In this document: piece after piece, positions 9,486 through 17,454 of the stretch
Numbering within the stretch: position 1 is the first letter of the stretch
Layout of the letters: each line of letters begins with the position of its first letter
Assembly: GCA_023151315.1 (NCBI GenBank)
Contig: JAKLJE010000019.1
Location: 39,531-82,881 of the forward strand
DNA: 43,351 bases
Direction: 5' to 3'
Source: Bacteroidia bacterium
GTDB taxonomy: Bacteria; Bacteroidota; Bacteroidia; Palsa-965
Program-made: the position numbers and the translations under genes
Notes under the pieces: generated by a model
The model's input: the letters and a program-made list of their open reading frames with translations, nothing else
The model's database searches: none
What the model was told of the DNA's origin: nothing

Positions 9486-11189
9486 ATGAAAAGAACAACT
9501 CTGATAATTTTATTGCTAACGACCTGGATCGCATCCAATTCGCAAAACATAAATTTCGGATGGGCGATACAGAATGGCCAATACGGTGACGATCGTGCTA
9601 CCAATGTCGCAACTGATGTGAACGGCAACGTGTATTACTGCGGTTCATTTGTCGATTCAACAGACGTTGATCCCGGTCCTTCAACGTTTATGATTTATGC
9701 GCAGGACAGTTACGACGGATATATGTGCAAACTGGACTCATCCGGAAATCTGATATGGGCAAAGCACTTTCCGGGGAAATATGACAATTGGGTGGATGAC
9801 GTTTTTGTTGATGATCTGTCCAACGTTTATGTCGCTGCTACATTCTCAGATACCGCTGATGCGGATCCGGGAATAGGAATTCACAATTTAGTTTCGGCAG
9901 GAGGATATGATGGTGCGGTGATAAAGCTGGATTCAAATGGAGACTTTGCTTGGGCTAATTCATTCGGTGGTTTGTATGCTGAATTTATACAAAGGGTGGT
10001 AGCCGACGATTCCGGTAATGTTTTTATCTGCGGTAGATTTCAGGGAGCTGTTGATTTTGGTTCCATCAATATTTTTCTGGCCTCAAATAATGCTAACGGC
10101 TTTTTAGCTGCTCTGGATTCAGCGGGACAGTTCGTATGGGCAACTCATATGGGATCTGCGGGTAACAGTCTGGATGAGGCTACAGATTTGGTTCAGGATG
10201 ATAGCGGAAACATTTACACCACCGGATTTTTTCGCAATACCGCAGAGTTTAATCCAAGTGGACCATCTGTAACGATCACAGCATTAGGTGCAATCAATAC
10301 TTTCATTACCAAACACGATAAAGATGGTGCTTTTGTTTGGGCAAGAGCATTTAATGGTAGCGGTAGCTGTTCTTCATACGGAATTGCACTTGGAGCGAAC
10401 TCCAGTTTGTGGATTGGCGGTAGTTTTGAACAAACAATTGATTTCGATCCGGGCGCGAACATAACGAATCATTCGTCAGCAGGAGGCAGTGATATTTTCT
10501 TTGCCCGACTCAGCTTGGACGGAGACTACCTTTGGTCTGGTGCAGCAGGAGGAACTTCGACTGAGATTTGCAGAAATGTTACAACGGATAATAACGGTTC
10601 ACCATATTTTGTGGGACTCTTCTCCACACCGACTGATTTTAATCCCGGAGCCGGAGTTCAGACGCTGACCGCAGTTGCGTATTCCGATATTTTCGTTTTA
10701 AAGCTGGATACCGCCGGAGTGTTTTCCTGGGTAAAGCAAATAGGAGGTACCAGTGCTGAAGAAGCATGGGGCGTTGCAGTACACGCAAATCGTAATTTCT
10801 ATAGTTGTGGATTCTTCAATGCTACTTTGGATTTTGATCCGGGAGTCGGATACTATGGCTTAACAGCTTTGGGAACTGCTGATGGGTTTGTGCAGAAGAT
10901 GAATGATGATTTAATGACATCAATACCTGATAATGGACAGTCTTCGTTTGTTGAGATTTATCCTGTGCCTGCAAGTTCTCAAATCAGTTTTAATGTTACA
11001 CTACCTTCAAACGACGTTGCTTCCGTAATAATTTATGATATCTGGGGGCGTGTCGTTCAGATTGAGCAAGTTTCCTCTGAAGCAGAAACACATGTGATTG
11101 ATATAAGTCAATTGCCTTCGGGTAATTATTATGTTCGTATTGAACAAGGTGAAGAATTCATGAGCACAGGCAGATTCATTAAACAATAA
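9486..11189 (+). CDS. Exported SBBP-type beta-propeller protein with T9SS sorting domain
   Basis: A 567-residue protein. I start it at MKRTTLIILLLTTWIASNSQ, a signal peptide, and not at the in-frame ATG at 9390, which would add 32 residues in front of it. The body has about seven repeats with the pattern GGxYxDxxxKLDSxGxxxWAxxxGG and recurrent D-x-DPG motifs (DVDPGPS, DADPGIG, DFDPGAN, DFNPGAG, DFDPGVG), as in bacterial SBBP beta-propeller repeats. From EIYPVPASSQISFNV to GRFIKQ is a T9SS type A sorting domain. It is likely surface-exposed. The molecular target is unknown. A strong terminator follows at 11207. Confidence 0.85.
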   Translation: MKRTTLIILLLTTWIASNSQNINFGWAIQNGQYGDDRATNVATDVNGNVYYCGSFVDSTDVDPGPSTFMIYAQDSYDGYMCKLDSSGNLIWAKHFPGKYDNWVDDVFVDDLSNVYVAATFSDTADADPGIGIHNLVSAGGYDGAVIKLDSNGDFAWANSFGGLYAEFIQRVVADDSGNVFICGRFQGAVDFGSINIFLASNNANGFLAALDSAGQFVWATHMGSAGNSLDEATDLVQDDSGNIYTTGFFRNTAEFNPSGPSVTITALGAINTFITKHDKDGAFVWARAFNGSGSCSSYGIALGANSSLWIGGSFEQTIDFDPGANITNHSSAGGSDIFFARLSLDGDYLWSGAAGGTSTEICRNVTTDNNGSPYFVGLFSTPTDFNPGAGVQTLTAVAYSDIFVLKLDTAGVFSWVKQIGGTSAEEAWGVAVHANRNFYSCGFFNATLDFDPGVGYYGLTALGTADGFVQKMNDDLMTSIPDNGQSSFVEIYPVPASSQISFNVTLPSNDVASVIIYDIWGRVVQIEQVSSEAETHVIDISQLPSGNYYVRIEQGEEFMSTGRFIKQ

Positions 11190-11206
11190 TATTCGGTACA
11201 GAAGTC

Positions 11207-11235
11207 AAAAGCCGGTGTCAGATCCGGCTTTTTTT
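11207..11235 (+). terminator. Rho-independent terminator
   Basis: AAAAGCCGG pairs with CCGGCTTTT around a short loop and is followed by further T residues. It begins 17 bases after the stop at 11189 and separates the propeller gene from dacB. Confidence 0.85.
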
Positions 11236-11241
11236 ATGTCG

Positions 11242-11249
11242 TATATTTA
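11242..11249 (+). promoter_or_regulatory. -7 box immediately before dacB
   Basis: TATATTTA ends 4 bases before the dacB ATG at 11254. This spacing recurs at several genes in the window and implies a leaderless mRNA. No -33 TTTG seen. Confidence 0.4.
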
Positions 11250-11253
11250 AGGG

Positions 11254-12714
11254 ATGAATTCAAGATGGTTAGGTTTAATCACCGCATTCGGACTACTGCT
11301 GGTCGTTACCGCATTCGACGGAGGCGGCAGACTAAACACAGAAATTAATAATCTCAACAACGACGAAGCGCTGAAACACGGCATATGGGGCTTGTGTGTG
11401 ATTGATGCAGACAGCGGAAATGTCATTGCTTCCAATCTTCCCGATAAATCCGTAATTCCTGCGAGTACATTGAAAGTGCTGACGACAGGTGCTGCAATGG
11501 GATTACTTGGAAAAGATTATCGATACACAACTTACATTGAATATGACGGAGAGTTTGACAAGACAACCGGAGTAATCAGCGGTAATCTGTACATACGCGG
11601 CACCGGCGATCCGACTTTAGAATCTTCTGCTTTTCCAATGCTGCTTGGCGACACAGTTTCTGAGTTTCAAAGTCTGGGACTTCGGTTGAAGCGAATGGGC
11701 GTAAATAAAATCAATGGTATGATCATCGGTGATCAATCATTGTTCAGCGACAATCCTTTGCCCGACGGTTGGAGCTGGGGCGATCTCGGTCAGTATTACG
11801 GTGCAGGAACAAGTGCGCTGGCGTACAAAGACAACAAAGTAGTTTTGCATTACAACACAACAAAAGGAGATACAGCCAAACTCACATCAGTTGTACCGCA
11901 ACCTCGCAATGCCAACTATCATTCGTTTGTGACGTGTGAAGGAGCGAAAGATGAAGCCTACGTTTACGGCGCACCATACGGAAGTGATTTCAGAATTTAC
12001 GGAAGTATTCCTAAAGGGAAAGCAGATTACGAAGTGGAAGCGGCGCATCCTCAGCCGGCATTACAATGTGCGGAGGATTTGAAGCAAATATTGAACGCTG
12101 TAGGAATCACTACCGGTGAAGCGCGCGTCTATACACAGGAAGATAAGGCAAAAGATAAAACGGTGCGCAAGCAACTGACAACGCTTACATCTCCTAAGCT
12201 TTCAGATATCATTGTGCACGTGAACAAGAAGAGCGATAACGTTTATGCCGAACAATTGTTACGGACACTTGGCGCAGTGAAAGGCAGCGGAGGAACAACG
12301 GAAGGCGGTACGGCTGTTGTAAAATCGTATTGGCAATCGCAGGGAGTTGATGTCAGCGGAATGAATCTCACCGACGGAAGCGGATTGTCGAGAAGCAATC
12401 TCGTAACGACACGACAAATGGCTACGGTACTTTACAAAATCTGCAAGATGCCGTGGTTTAAAGAGTTTGATGCTTCATTACCCGTTGCAGGGAAAGAGGG
12501 TTCTATGACTTCATTGTGCAAGGGAACTTGTGCCGAGAATAACCTTCGCGCGAAAACCGGTTATATTAATCGAGCGAGAGGTTATGCCGGATATGTGAAG
12601 ACGAAAAGCGGGAAGCTCGTTGCATTTTCATTGCTGGCTAACAATTACACATGTACGCCCACGGAAATGAAGAAGAAGTTGGAGAAGGTGATGGTGGGGA
12701 TTGCTGAAATGTGA
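11254..12714 (+). CDS. dacB: D-alanyl-D-alanine carboxypeptidase/endopeptidase (PBP4, DacB)
   Basis: A 486-residue class C penicillin-binding protein that trims or cleaves peptidoglycan cross-links in the periplasm. An N-terminal hydrophobic signal (about residues 5-21) leads into the domain. All three active-site motifs are present: SxxK as STLK at 71-74 with nucleophile S71, SDN at 327-329 and KTG at 434-436. The spacing between the first two, over 250 residues, reflects the large insertion typical of PBP4 family members. The length is normal. A -7 box ends 4 bases before the ATG. It is followed by a 119-base tandem repeat, not by another gene. Confidence 0.95.
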   Translation: MNSRWLGLITAFGLLLVVTAFDGGGRLNTEINNLNNDEALKHGIWGLCVIDADSGNVIASNLPDKSVIPASTLKVLTTGAAMGLLGKDYRYTTYIEYDGEFDKTTGVISGNLYIRGTGDPTLESSAFPMLLGDTVSEFQSLGLRLKRMGVNKINGMIIGDQSLFSDNPLPDGWSWGDLGQYYGAGTSALAYKDNKVVLHYNTTKGDTAKLTSVVPQPRNANYHSFVTCEGAKDEAYVYGAPYGSDFRIYGSIPKGKADYEVEAAHPQPALQCAEDLKQILNAVGITTGEARVYTQEDKAKDKTVRKQLTTLTSPKLSDIIVHVNKKSDNVYAEQLLRTLGAVKGSGGTTEGGTAVVKSYWQSQGVDVSGMNLTDGSGLSRSNLVTTRQMATVLYKICKMPWFKEFDASLPVAGKEGSMTSLCKGTCAENNLRAKTGYINRARGYAGYVKTKSGKLVAFSLLANNYTCTPTEMKKKLEKVMVGIAEM

Positions 12715-12715
12715 G

Positions 12716-12975
12716 TTGGGAATTGGGAATTGGGCGATTTGGTATTCGGTATTCGGGAGCGTGTCAAACCGAGTAAGCGTTAACCAAACACGGAGTGATG
12801 TGTGACTCAACTTAAGCTGTACCGAGGGTTGATGTTGGGAGCTGGGAATTGGGCGATTTGGTATTCGGTATTCGGGAGCGTGTCAAACCGAGTAAGCGTT
12901 AACCAAACACGGAGTGATGTGTGACTCAACTTGAGCTGTACCGAGGGTTGATGTTGGGAATTGGGGATTGGGAAC
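12716..12975 (+). repeat. Two-copy tandem repeat, 119-base period
   Basis: The intergenic stretch between dacB and the DUF3307 gene is made of two nearly identical 119-base units, with a partial third at the end (GTTGGGAATTGGG-like). GGGCGATTTGG occurs at 12732 and again at 12851. The copies differ at only a few bases (for example CTTAAGC against CTTGAGC). No open reading frame or terminator was recognised in it. Confidence 0.85.
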
Positions 12976-13001
12976 AGTGAACGAAAAAACAGTAAACTAA
13001 A

Positions 13002-13385
13002 ATGCAGACCATATTATTACTCTCACTTTTCTTCTGTCATTTTTTGGCGGATTTTCCTTTGTCGAACAAATGGATGCTGGATGCGAAACAGAAGGGAACT
13101 CCGTTTTTCCCGATTCTCGTACATGCCGGTGTTCATGCAGCTTTGATGGGCATTGTTTTGATCTTCTTTCTGCACAACGAACCTAACGGATGGTTCTATA
13201 TTATCAAGTTAATTCCGTTTCAATGGTTCACACATTTCGGAATTGATGTGTTGAAAGGGAAAACAATGGAGTGGTATCCTGCTACCGCTGATCCGAAGAA
13301 CAAAATGTATTGGTTGCTGTTTGGTTTCGATCAGTTCCTGCACGCAGCGATGATCCTGCTTATGGTGACCCGGGAAATCTGGTAA
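13002..13385 (+). CDS. DUF3307 family membrane protein
   Basis: A 127-residue integral membrane protein. Hydrophobic helices lie near residues 1-17, 38-58 and 106-122. It has the DUF3307 signatures CHFLADFPLSNKWMLDAKQ near the N-terminus (a CHFxxDFxLQ-type motif) and HFGIDVLKGK in the middle. The family's function is not established. It stands alone on this strand between the tandem repeat and a convergent gene whose stop lies one base away from its own. Confidence 0.85.
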   Translation: MQTILLLSLFFCHFLADFPLSNKWMLDAKQKGTPFFPILVHAGVHAALMGIVLIFFLHNEPNGWFYIIKLIPFQWFTHFGIDVLKGKTMEWYPATADPKNKMYWLLFGFDQFLHAAMILLMVTREIW

Positions 13386-13395
13386 ATTATTTACC
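13381..13395. other. Palindrome spanning two convergent stop codons
   Basis: GGTAAATTATTTACC is a perfect inverted repeat with a single central base. It contains the TAA stop of the plus-strand gene (13383-13385) and the TAA stop of the minus-strand gene (13387-13389). It might act as a weak bidirectional end signal, but it has no G+C-rich stem. Confidence 0.6.
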
Positions 13396-14001
13396 GAATT
13401 TCATGCTGGCTCCAATGAAGGAGTCCTGACGCCATTCACTGGTTACACCGCCATAAACGGTGAGGTAAGCGAGTTCGTAGCGAGCGAATACAGCAAAGCG
13501 CTCTGATACATCAAAACGAAATTGCGGTTGAAGAGCGAATGAAATTCCGTTGCTGTAAAAGCGAGTCCATAATGGAACTTCCATGCCGAATCTGTTTATC
13601 GTGAATCGTGATGTAACAGCGATCAACGGTTCTGCACTCGATACGGCTTCACTTCTGGAGTCGTTCAGAAACCGAAGTCGTATATCGGCACCCAAACCTG
13701 CGGTTACTGAAAACCGATCTTCGTTCTTCAGCAAAGGATATTCTGCCCAGGGTGTGATATCGTAAGCGATATGGCTGTAAAGAAACCATGTTCCGTAACA
13801 GCGAAGTCGTGCATGAATTGAAATGTTCTTCGCCGTCAATGCAGGTGAGTCGTAACGCACATTGTTCATCGGGAAAGGATATCTGTTGCGCATGCTCCCG
13901 AAATCGAGCGACACTACATGTTTGTCTGATTGCGCAAATGCAAACTGAGCGATGCTGCAGAGTATTCCGGCAAACAGAGAAGTAAAAACAGATTTCCTCA
14001 T
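13387..14001 (-). CDS. Predicted outer-membrane beta-barrel protein, function unknown
   Basis: A 204-residue protein with a signal peptide (MRKSVFTSLFAGILCSIAQFAFAQ). The mature part alternates polar and aromatic or hydrophobic residues, for example FAVFARYELAYLTVYGG and ISFALQPQFRFDV, as in small outer-membrane beta-barrels. I do not recognise a named family. Its start overlaps the stop of the upstream gene by ATGA, so translation is probably coupled to the polysaccharide-lyase-like lipoprotein. Confidence is high that it is a gene and moderate that it is a barrel. Confidence 0.75.
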   Translation of the reverse strand: MRKSVFTSLFAGILCSIAQFAFAQSDKHVVSLDFGSMRNRYPFPMNNVRYDSPALTAKNISIHARLRCYGTWFLYSHIAYDITPWAEYPLLKNEDRFSVTAGLGADIRLRFLNDSRSEAVSSAEPLIAVTSRFTINRFGMEVPLWTRFYSNGISFALQPQFRFDVSERFAVFARYELAYLTVYGGVTSEWRQDSFIGASMKFGK

Positions 14002-14795
14002 GGCTTTACTTCATTATAGCTTGTGCCCGTTCTTACTTCATCGAAGTAAACGATATTGGTGTTTGCAGTGGCTTCGTGTCCGCGGTATTGTCCGAACTTG
14101 AAATAATTTCCTGTGCGTGAAAACAGATTCGGTCCGTAATAACGGTTACTTGGAGAACTGATGATCGGCGCATCGTTAATCCAAGCTTCAACATATCCGT
14201 CGTTGTCGTCGCTCCAGAAAATGTGAAACACCACATCAATCCATTCTCCTTTATTCACTGCCAACGGATCGCTGATCTGAAATGTATGATTGTCGGAATT
14301 CGGGTTTTCATTCATCACCGTCACAAGTTTTCCATCTGCGTAAACCAATGCCAGTGGAGGCGAGGAGCCGTGCAGCACAGGAGTTGGATCCCAGGCTTCG
14401 CCTTGAATGTAGTATGGTAAATCCTGCCACTGACAAATCAGGTTGAATTGATTATCGGAATAAGCAGTGTCGATCATTACGCTGAATCCGTAATACACAT
14501 CTGTTTTATAACGGGCGCAATCGTACAGTGAGAGTTCAGTCCTGTACCCGTTGAAGATGAAATCTTCAGGGCGCAGTGTATTTTTCAAAGCGAAATTTCC
14601 TCTGCGAACCGGAGATGTAACGATTTGCGTGTTGAAATTTGTATCCACAACCAGATAATGAAAGCCGCCAAGATTTCCGCTTTCGAAATCGCGCACGATA
14701 TGTTCAACCGGACGATCGGGTAATTCTGTAGGAACTTTACCGCAAGATGCTGCTAGCGTTCCAATCAGAAGAAAACTGATTGAGAAAAATCTCAT
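13998..14795 (-). CDS. Polysaccharide lyase-like lipoprotein (heparin lyase I family)
   Basis: A 265-residue protein starting MRFFSISFLLIGTLAASCGK, a lipoprotein signal with the acylated cysteine at residue 18. A longer in-frame start at 14891 would bury this signal and overlap the carbonic anhydrase gene, so I rejected it. The segment GEWIDVVFHIFWSDDNDGYVEAWIND followed by NYFKFGQYRG is typical of the jelly-roll polysaccharide lyases of the heparin lyase I type (Pfam Polysacc_lyase). The substrate cannot be told. Its ATG overlaps the carbonic anhydrase stop (TAATG), and its stop overlaps the next start (ATGA), so the three form a coupled operon. Confidence 0.75.
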   Translation of the reverse strand: MRFFSISFLLIGTLAASCGKVPTELPDRPVEHIVRDFESGNLGGFHYLVVDTNFNTQIVTSPVRRGNFALKNTLRPEDFIFNGYRTELSLYDCARYKTDVYYGFSVMIDTAYSDNQFNLICQWQDLPYYIQGEAWDPTPVLHGSSPPLALVYADGKLVTVMNENPNSDNHTFQISDPLAVNKGEWIDVVFHIFWSDDNDGYVEAWINDAPIISSPSNRYYGPNLFSRTGNYFKFGQYRGHEATANTNIVYFDEVRTGTSYNEVKP

Positions 14796-15421
14796 TATAC
14801 GATACGATAGATTTCCATTATCGATGCCATGATTTTCGGGAAATCGATTTTGAGATCGATGAGCTTTCCGGTCTTTACATCGAATACCCAACCATGTACA
14901 AGAAGTCCGCGTTCTTTGTGTGCCTGCTGAACTGCAGCAGTTTTAATCAGATTCACACACTGCTCCTGTACGTTGAGTTCGATGAGACGGTTGTATCTCG
15001 CATCTTCGTCGGCAATTGCATTTAATTCCGCAGCGTGCAGGCGATATACATCACGAATATTACGCAACCATGGATTCAGAATACCAAGATCAGCCGACTG
15101 CATCGCGGCTTTCACACCACCGCAATAGTAATGACCGCAAACCACAACGTGCTGCACTTTCAAGTGACGAACAGCGTAATTGAGTACGGACATTACATTG
15201 AGATCAACGTTGTTTACCAGATTCGCAATGTTCCTGTGTACAAAAACTTCTCCGGGTTGCACACCCATGATGTCTTCTGCAGTCACGCGACTATCTGAAC
15301 AACCGATATAAAGAAACTCAGGACTTTGTCCCTTTGAGAGATTCTCGAAGTAGTGCGGGTCGATACTCAGTTTTTCTTTAACCCATGCTTCATTATTCTT
15401 GAATACGTTTTGGATTTTCAT
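14795..15421 (-). CDS. Beta-class carbonic anhydrase
   Basis: A 208-residue enzyme interconverting CO2 and bicarbonate in the cytoplasm. The zinc ligands and active-site dyad are all present: C41, D43 and R45 in GCSDSRV, then H97 and C100 in GHYYCGG. The length is normal for the family. It lies downstream of a bestrophin channel on the same strand (39-base gap) and overlaps the next gene by TAATG. The bestrophin neighbour suggests bicarbonate handling, though this is inference. A degenerate -7 box at 15426-15433 ends 4 bases before the ATG. Confidence 0.96.
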   Translation of the reverse strand: MKIQNVFKNNEAWVKEKLSIDPHYFENLSKGQSPEFLYIGCSDSRVTAEDIMGVQPGEVFVHRNIANLVNNVDLNVMSVLNYAVRHLKVQHVVVCGHYYCGGVKAAMQSADLGILNPWLRNIRDVYRLHAAELNAIADEDARYNRLIELNVQEQCVNLIKTAAVQQAHKERGLLVHGWVFDVKTGKLIDLKIDFPKIMASIMEIYRIV

Positions 15422-15425
15422 AGCG

Positions 15426-15433
15426 CAAAGTTT
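15426..15433 (-). promoter_or_regulatory. Possible -7 box before the carbonic anhydrase gene
   Basis: On the minus strand AAACTTTG differs from TAnnTTTG at the first base and is followed by CGCT and the ATG. The 4-base gap is the same as at several other genes here. Confidence 0.35.
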
Positions 15434-15460
15434 CTTGTTAATGATTGAACAGTTGTTTGA

Positions 15461-16483
15461 TCAGACGAGAATATTATTCTCCGGTTTCAAAGCAGGCGGA
15501 ATATTTTTGTCGTTATACATTTCGCGAATATCTATTTCGATCGTGCGGCACAATGCTGTGATCGGAACATCGTTCGCGCTTCCTTCGAATGGACTTTCCG
15601 TTGATTCGCCGATTTTCTCCATCGTAGTGAAAATCCATGTTGACAGCGCAGAAAACGGAACTGAAAGCCAAACCATGTGTTCTCCCAGATTACTGAATTC
15701 TTTCATCATGCCCATAGGTACAAGAATAACGAATATCTTGATGAAGTACATGTTCAGAGTAGCGTACTGCCGCGGATACGGGAAGTTTTTAATTCGCTCG
15801 CATGCCCCTTGCTGATTCAGGAATTCGATGAGAGATTTCTCCAGCTCCATGTGTCGGAAATCATCGATCAGATGATGCTCTCGTAATCGTCGAAGTTCTT
15901 TCGACTGAAGAGAGACAATGTAGTTCGCCTTATTGGTATGCGCCATTACATCTGCAAGTTCTTCCGGTGAGAGATAGTTCCGCAATTCATCTTCCATCTT
16001 TGAATTGTGTTCCTGTTCACTGAACCAGCGGTCTTTGAATTCCTGATTGTGCTTTTTGTAAATCGCCTCCCACGTACGCGGCTCTCTTAACTGATAACGC
16101 AGAGCGGTAAGCCAGGCGAAATGACGTTGCATCATTCTGAATTTAATTTCATGCAGCTGGTTCTCTGTTAGTTTGTCTGTCGCATGATGATTTGTTACAT
16201 AATCATTTACGGTCATTGCCCAGGCGCGACTTGCGTTTACAATTGCGCCCCAGGCTTTACGTGCTTCCCATGTGCGATCGTAAGATGCATTATTTCTGAA
16301 GCCCACTGCAAAGGCAACAGCCGTTCCCAGAAGTGCTATGGGTAACCACGGAATGGACAGCCATTTACATCCCAGATAACTGTAGCAGAAGACGGGTACA
16401 GCTGAAACGATTAGAAGAAAAATGATGTCTCTTCGTGTCCAGAAGAGAACTTCTGTAAATGAATAGTTTTTACCTGCGTGCAT
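15461..16483 (-). CDS. Bestrophin family anion channel (UPF0187)
   Basis: A 340-residue inner-membrane protein of the bestrophin family, which forms pentameric anion channels. The N-terminal hydrophobic helices (about residues 18-35 and 43-62) are followed by the family signature VGFRNNASYDRTWEARKAWG. A second pair of helices lies near residues 248-290 (YFIKIFVILVPMGMM, SVPFSALSTWIF), then the conserved ESPFEGSANDVPI segment. The length is normal for bacterial members. It is upstream of and on the same strand as the carbonic anhydrase. The substrate may be chloride, bicarbonate or, as in some bacterial homologues, cations. Confidence 0.92.
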   Translation of the reverse strand: MHAGKNYSFTEVLFWTRRDIIFLLIVSAVPVFCYSYLGCKWLSIPWLPIALLGTAVAFAVGFRNNASYDRTWEARKAWGAIVNASRAWAMTVNDYVTNHHATDKLTENQLHEIKFRMMQRHFAWLTALRYQLREPRTWEAIYKKHNQEFKDRWFSEQEHNSKMEDELRNYLSPEELADVMAHTNKANYIVSLQSKELRRLREHHLIDDFRHMELEKSLIEFLNQQGACERIKNFPYPRQYATLNMYFIKIFVILVPMGMMKEFSNLGEHMVWLSVPFSALSTWIFTTMEKIGESTESPFEGSANDVPITALCRTIEIDIREMYNDKNIPPALKPENNILV

Positions 16484-16591
16484 CTGAAATGAGTCGTATT
16501 ACCGCTGTGCTTATTTTATTGTAAAGTGGAAAATACAAACTTTTCAATATCTGAATGGTCAGGTTAGAGTCGGCATTATCGAATTGTGCAT

Positions 16592-16619
16592 AAAAAAAGC
16601 GCGTTGTACTTCAACGCGC
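16592..16619 (-). terminator. Rho-independent terminator (minus strand)
   Basis: On the minus strand GGCGCGTTG and CAACGCGC-type arms form a G+C-rich stem, followed by a run of seven T. It ends the minus-strand operon whose last gene stops at 16640 and separates it from the bestrophin gene. Confidence 0.88.
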
Positions 16620-16639
16620 CCTGATTCTGAATGTGGTGT

Positions 16640-17425
16640 TTATTTTCCGGAACTTATTAATTGGCCGTTCGACCATTTTTCTTTTTTCGTAACCTGGCCT
16701 TTACTGTTGTAGTAAATCCACTCACCGGATTTACGCGGTACGAAATATCCTGTAAAGCCCGCCGGTCGTTCAGTGTATTGTCCGTCAATAATGAGCTTCC
16801 CGCTCTCATTGTACTCTTTGTATTTTCCGGTGTAACCGGCCATGATAAATGTTCCGTCGATCTTTACATTACCGTTACAATGATATCGTTTCATGGGGAT
16901 AGGATCTTCAGTACTTGGATTGTATTCCACAATCACCTGACCGTTTTCGCAAACCTGTTTTCTGTAAATCCAGAAACCACGCTTGTCAAACTTTTTAATT
17001 TCCTGGAGCTTCTGACCGCCTTTGTAGTAGGTGTACTCGTAAACTGTATCCGCCGTTTGTGTACGTTCCGTTCTCAGAGTTCCATCGGAATGAAAGTCCT
17101 TTCCCGGAGGCAAATTCGGAAGACGCAGTTCAGAAAAGTTCCACTCTGAAGTCAGCTTGCCGGTATTGGTATATTCTCTCCAGATTCCGGTCTTTGTTCC
17201 ATCGGCGAGGAAGTGCCACTCCGAACGCTTTTTGGTCAACGCAAAGTCGTAGTAGATTGTCCAATCTCCTTTACGCAGCGCAGGGCGAACTTCATAGTAT
17301 GTACCGCCTTCGCGATCATGGAATGCCTGAATCAAAGAGCTGTCGAGATAACAGACTTCATTGATTTGTGCTTTAACAGCGATAGCACTTAAAGCCATCG
17401 AAAAAATCAAAACAATGCGTTTCAT
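16640..17425 (-). CDS. Exported MORN-repeat-like (YwqK-type) protein
   Basis: A 261-residue protein with a signal peptide (MKRIVLIFSMALSAIAVKAQ). The mature part has repeats of the form GxWxxYxxxGxLxxxxxY (TKTGIWREYTNTGKL, GKYKEYNESGKLIIDGQY, SGEWIYYNSKGQVTKKEKW). These resemble the MORN-like repeats of YwqK family proteins, which are common and functionally obscure in Bacteroidota. It lies 29 bases after tpiA on the same strand and directly before a strong terminator, so it is probably the last gene of that operon. No enzymatic residues are evident. Confidence 0.8.
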   Translation of the reverse strand: MKRIVLIFSMALSAIAVKAQINEVCYLDSSLIQAFHDREGGTYYEVRPALRKGDWTIYYDFALTKKRSEWHFLADGTKTGIWREYTNTGKLTSEWNFSELRLPNLPPGKDFHSDGTLRTERTQTADTVYEYTYYKGGQKLQEIKKFDKRGFWIYRKQVCENGQVIVEYNPSTEDPIPMKRYHCNGNVKIDGTFIMAGYTGKYKEYNESGKLIIDGQYTERPAGFTGYFVPRKSGEWIYYNSKGQVTKKEKWSNGQLISSGK

Positions 17426-17454
17426 AACCCAGTTTATTGAATAGTATGCATATC

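Noticed and set aside
14796-14891. Longer start of the polysaccharide-lyase-like lipoprotein
   Set aside because: It would overlap the carbonic anhydrase gene and hide the lipoprotein signal; the ATG at 14795 gives a TAATG coupling.
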